From positions 1 to 5,902 of the forward strand of contig PSRL01000196.1 of assembly GCA_003176035.1 (NCBI GenBank): 5,902 nt of DNA, given 5' to 3'. Origin of the DNA: Verrucomicrobiota bacterium (lineage in GTDB: Bacteria > Verrucomicrobiota > Verrucomicrobiia > Chthoniobacterales > Xiphinematobacteraceae). The first letter of the stretch is position 1, and each line of letters opens with the position of its first letter. A program made the translations under genes and the position numbers. The notes under the pieces were generated by a model that made no database searches, had not been told where the DNA came from, and saw only the letters and a program-made list of their open reading frames with translations. Below, piece by piece: positions 4,804 through 5,902 of this stretch.

Positions 4804-5902
4804 ATGAAAAAAATTTCCCAAGTTTTTATTGCCCTATTCTTAGGAATGTTCCCGATCCAAGCAAAGGAGGAAACATCCGAACATATTCGTGAAGAAAGTG
4901 ATCTTCCTCGAATTCACTCAGCCGTCTTGCCCTTAGATTTACAAGAGGGCACAGCCTTGGACCCTTTGGGAGACAATGAGGATAAATTTTCGGGCGAACT
5001 TCCTTGGTTTAACGAAATTAAAAAATCGCGAGGACAATATCTTACAATCAAAAATGAAGTTCCTAATTACGAATTTATATTTGAAAACCCAATCATCGCA
5101 TTTGGAAGCTCCGCAGGGGGTAGCCCACTCTATGTTGATCAAAGCTACAAATTTGGGATTAATTTTGGAAGAGCGGAGGAGGCAAATTCCGTACGGATTC
5201 ATGAAATTCTAATATCGGCCTACCCCAAATCTGCCTTCAATAGTGGTGAAAGCAATATAGCATCAACACACCGTATTCCGATCCCCATTCCTGAAGAAGG
5301 CACAGAGGCGTGGTCAGGCTTTGTAAACAATGGTTATAAGATAGAAACCTTGGATAATCAGACCGGCTTAAATGTCGTGCTAACGTTAGCAAAAAATCGA
5401 ACAGAAAATCAAAACCCTGATGATGCCGTATATTGCGTGCTCGAATTACGCGCTTCCCAGCCAGATTACTATTTTAAAATTGAAACAGCGGAATCTTATA
5501 AAATAGGGGATACTTGGTATCCTGCGGTAAAAAGCGTTGATGAGCAGGAACGTCCTGCTCCGAATATCTTGTTTACCGTTGACTTTAATGCAGCTGAAAC
5601 AACTGAAACCCTCCGGAGACGCGTTCCCAGAAGGGTCAGAGTTGTTTCGCGTCCGGTGTATCGGCCTCGTCCGGTCTATGGGACGTCATCGCGCGTAACC
5701 CCCATATCGCGCGTGCAAAATACATGGCGACAAGACCAGCAACGTCAAGAACAGCGTCGAGCCGATCAGCGTGCGGAAACAAACCGGCAGCAACAGCGGC
5801 AAGTCCAGCAGCGGCAAGAGCAGCGCGCAGAAGAACGGCGACAAGAACAACGGCGGGCCGATCAGCGTACGGAAGAACGGCGACAAGAACAACGGCGGGC
5901 CG
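4804..5902 (+). CDS. Exported protein with Arg/Gln/Glu-rich tandem repeats, 3' end missing
   Basis: An open frame runs from ATG 4804 to the right edge without a stop (366 codons seen), so the C-terminus is not visible. Residues 1-20 form a clear signal peptide (MKK start, core VFIALFLGMF, cleavage after IQA20). Residues 21 to about 269 are an unrecognised, probably beta-rich globular domain with many aromatic residues and a single Cys after the signal. Residues 270-307 are a strongly basic Arg/Val/Pro/Tyr linker (RRRVPRRVRVV, then SRPVYRPRPVYG). From about residue 308 the protein is almost only Arg, Gln, Glu, Asp and Ala, with a 14-residue repeat EERRQEQRRADQRT; this suits a long charged single helix or coiled coil. 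The gene starts 29 bases after the RCC1-repeat gene on the same strand, so co-transcription is likely. No Shine-Dalgarno sequence precedes the ATG. A periplasmic or surface role is inferred. The function is unknown, and I do not recognise the family. Confidence 0.93.
   Translation, partial: MKKISQVFIALFLGMFPIQAKEETSEHIREESDLPRIHSAVLPLDLQEGTALDPLGDNEDKFSGELPWFNEIKKSRGQYLTIKNEVPNYEFIFENPIIAFGSSAGGSPLYVDQSYKFGINFGRAEEANSVRIHEILISAYPKSAFNSGESNIASTHRIPIPIPEEGTEAWSGFVNNGYKIETLDNQTGLNVVLTLAKNRTENQNPDDAVYCVLELRASQPDYYFKIETAESYKIGDTWYPAVKSVDEQERPAPNILFTVDFNAAETTETLRRRVPRRVRVVSRPVYRPRPVYGTSSRVTPISRVQNTWRQDQQRQEQRRADQRAETNRQQQRQVQQRQEQRAEERRQEQRRADQRTEERRQEQRRA
5743..5902 (+). repeat. 42-bp in-frame tandem repeats
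   Basis: The unit at 5830-5871 begins again at 5872, and the 31 bases visible of the second copy are identical to the first. The array therefore continues past the window. A diverged copy (RQEQRRADQRAE, nucleotides 5743-5778) and a shortened one (RQEQRAEE, 5812-5835) lie upstream, separated by a Gln-rich spacer. Each unit adds 14 codons, two heptads, in frame. Identity of the last copies at the DNA level, against divergence of the early ones, suggests recent expansion at the 3' side. Confidence 0.85.

Noticed and set aside
4976..5212. Open frames on both strands around 4695-5212
   Set aside because: All overlap the frame from 4804, which has a signal peptide and stays open for 366 codons; the others show no protein-like features.
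5686..5892. Leu/Pro/Phe-rich minus-strand frame at the right end
   Set aside because: Its apparent repeats are the reverse complement of the Arg/Gln/Glu repeat array of the exported protein gene.
5830..5902. 42-bp repeats as a CRISPR array
   Set aside because: The copies are directly adjacent with no unique spacers and keep the reading frame of a protein gene.

Overview
This is a bacterial window with no rRNA, tRNA, CRISPR or complete insertion sequence that I can see. It holds three convincing protein genes. Two of them encode exported proteins with signal peptides. The large one combines RCC1 propeller repeats with an Asp-rich, calcium-binding-type (thrombospondin type 3-like) stretch. That combination, moderate GC and no Shine-Dalgarno sequence ahead of any of the three genes would fit a Verrucomicrobiota/PVC-type or similar Gram-negative environmental bacterium. 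The taxonomic guess is an inference and is weak.

Layout. Positions 1-323 carry no solid gene: an AT-rich stretch with a Fur-box-like 19-mer (123-141), then a tiny well-spaced SD + 7-codon ORF followed one base later by a 39-codon ORF, both doubtful. Positions 324-971 (minus) encode a six-helix membrane protein resembling the S (substrate-binding) component of an ECF transporter, with no A or T component nearby. Just upstream of it, a pair of 19-bp inverted repeats (1006-1124) encloses 81 bp. Positions 1125-2065 have no intact gene. Part of this stretch (about 1180-1701) reads like a decayed AraC-type regulator in one frame with four in-frame stops, and the remainder looks like an untranslated upstream region.

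Positions 2066-4774 (plus) encode a 902-residue secreted RCC1-repeat protein. I count 14 repeats, exactly twice the seven blades of a classical RCC1 propeller, followed by three Asp-rich Ca-binding-type loops and a polar tail. After 29 bases comes a second exported-protein gene (4804 to beyond the right edge), which is easy to miss because it has no stop inside the window. It has a signal peptide, about 250 residues of unrecognised, probably beta-rich sequence, an Arg/Pro/Val/Tyr linker, and an Arg/Gln/Glu-rich helical region built from 14-residue (42-bp) tandem repeats, still running at the window end. The tight spacing and shared strand suggest that these two genes form a two-gene (or longer) operon for extracytoplasmic proteins of unknown role. 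This pair is the most interesting part of the window.
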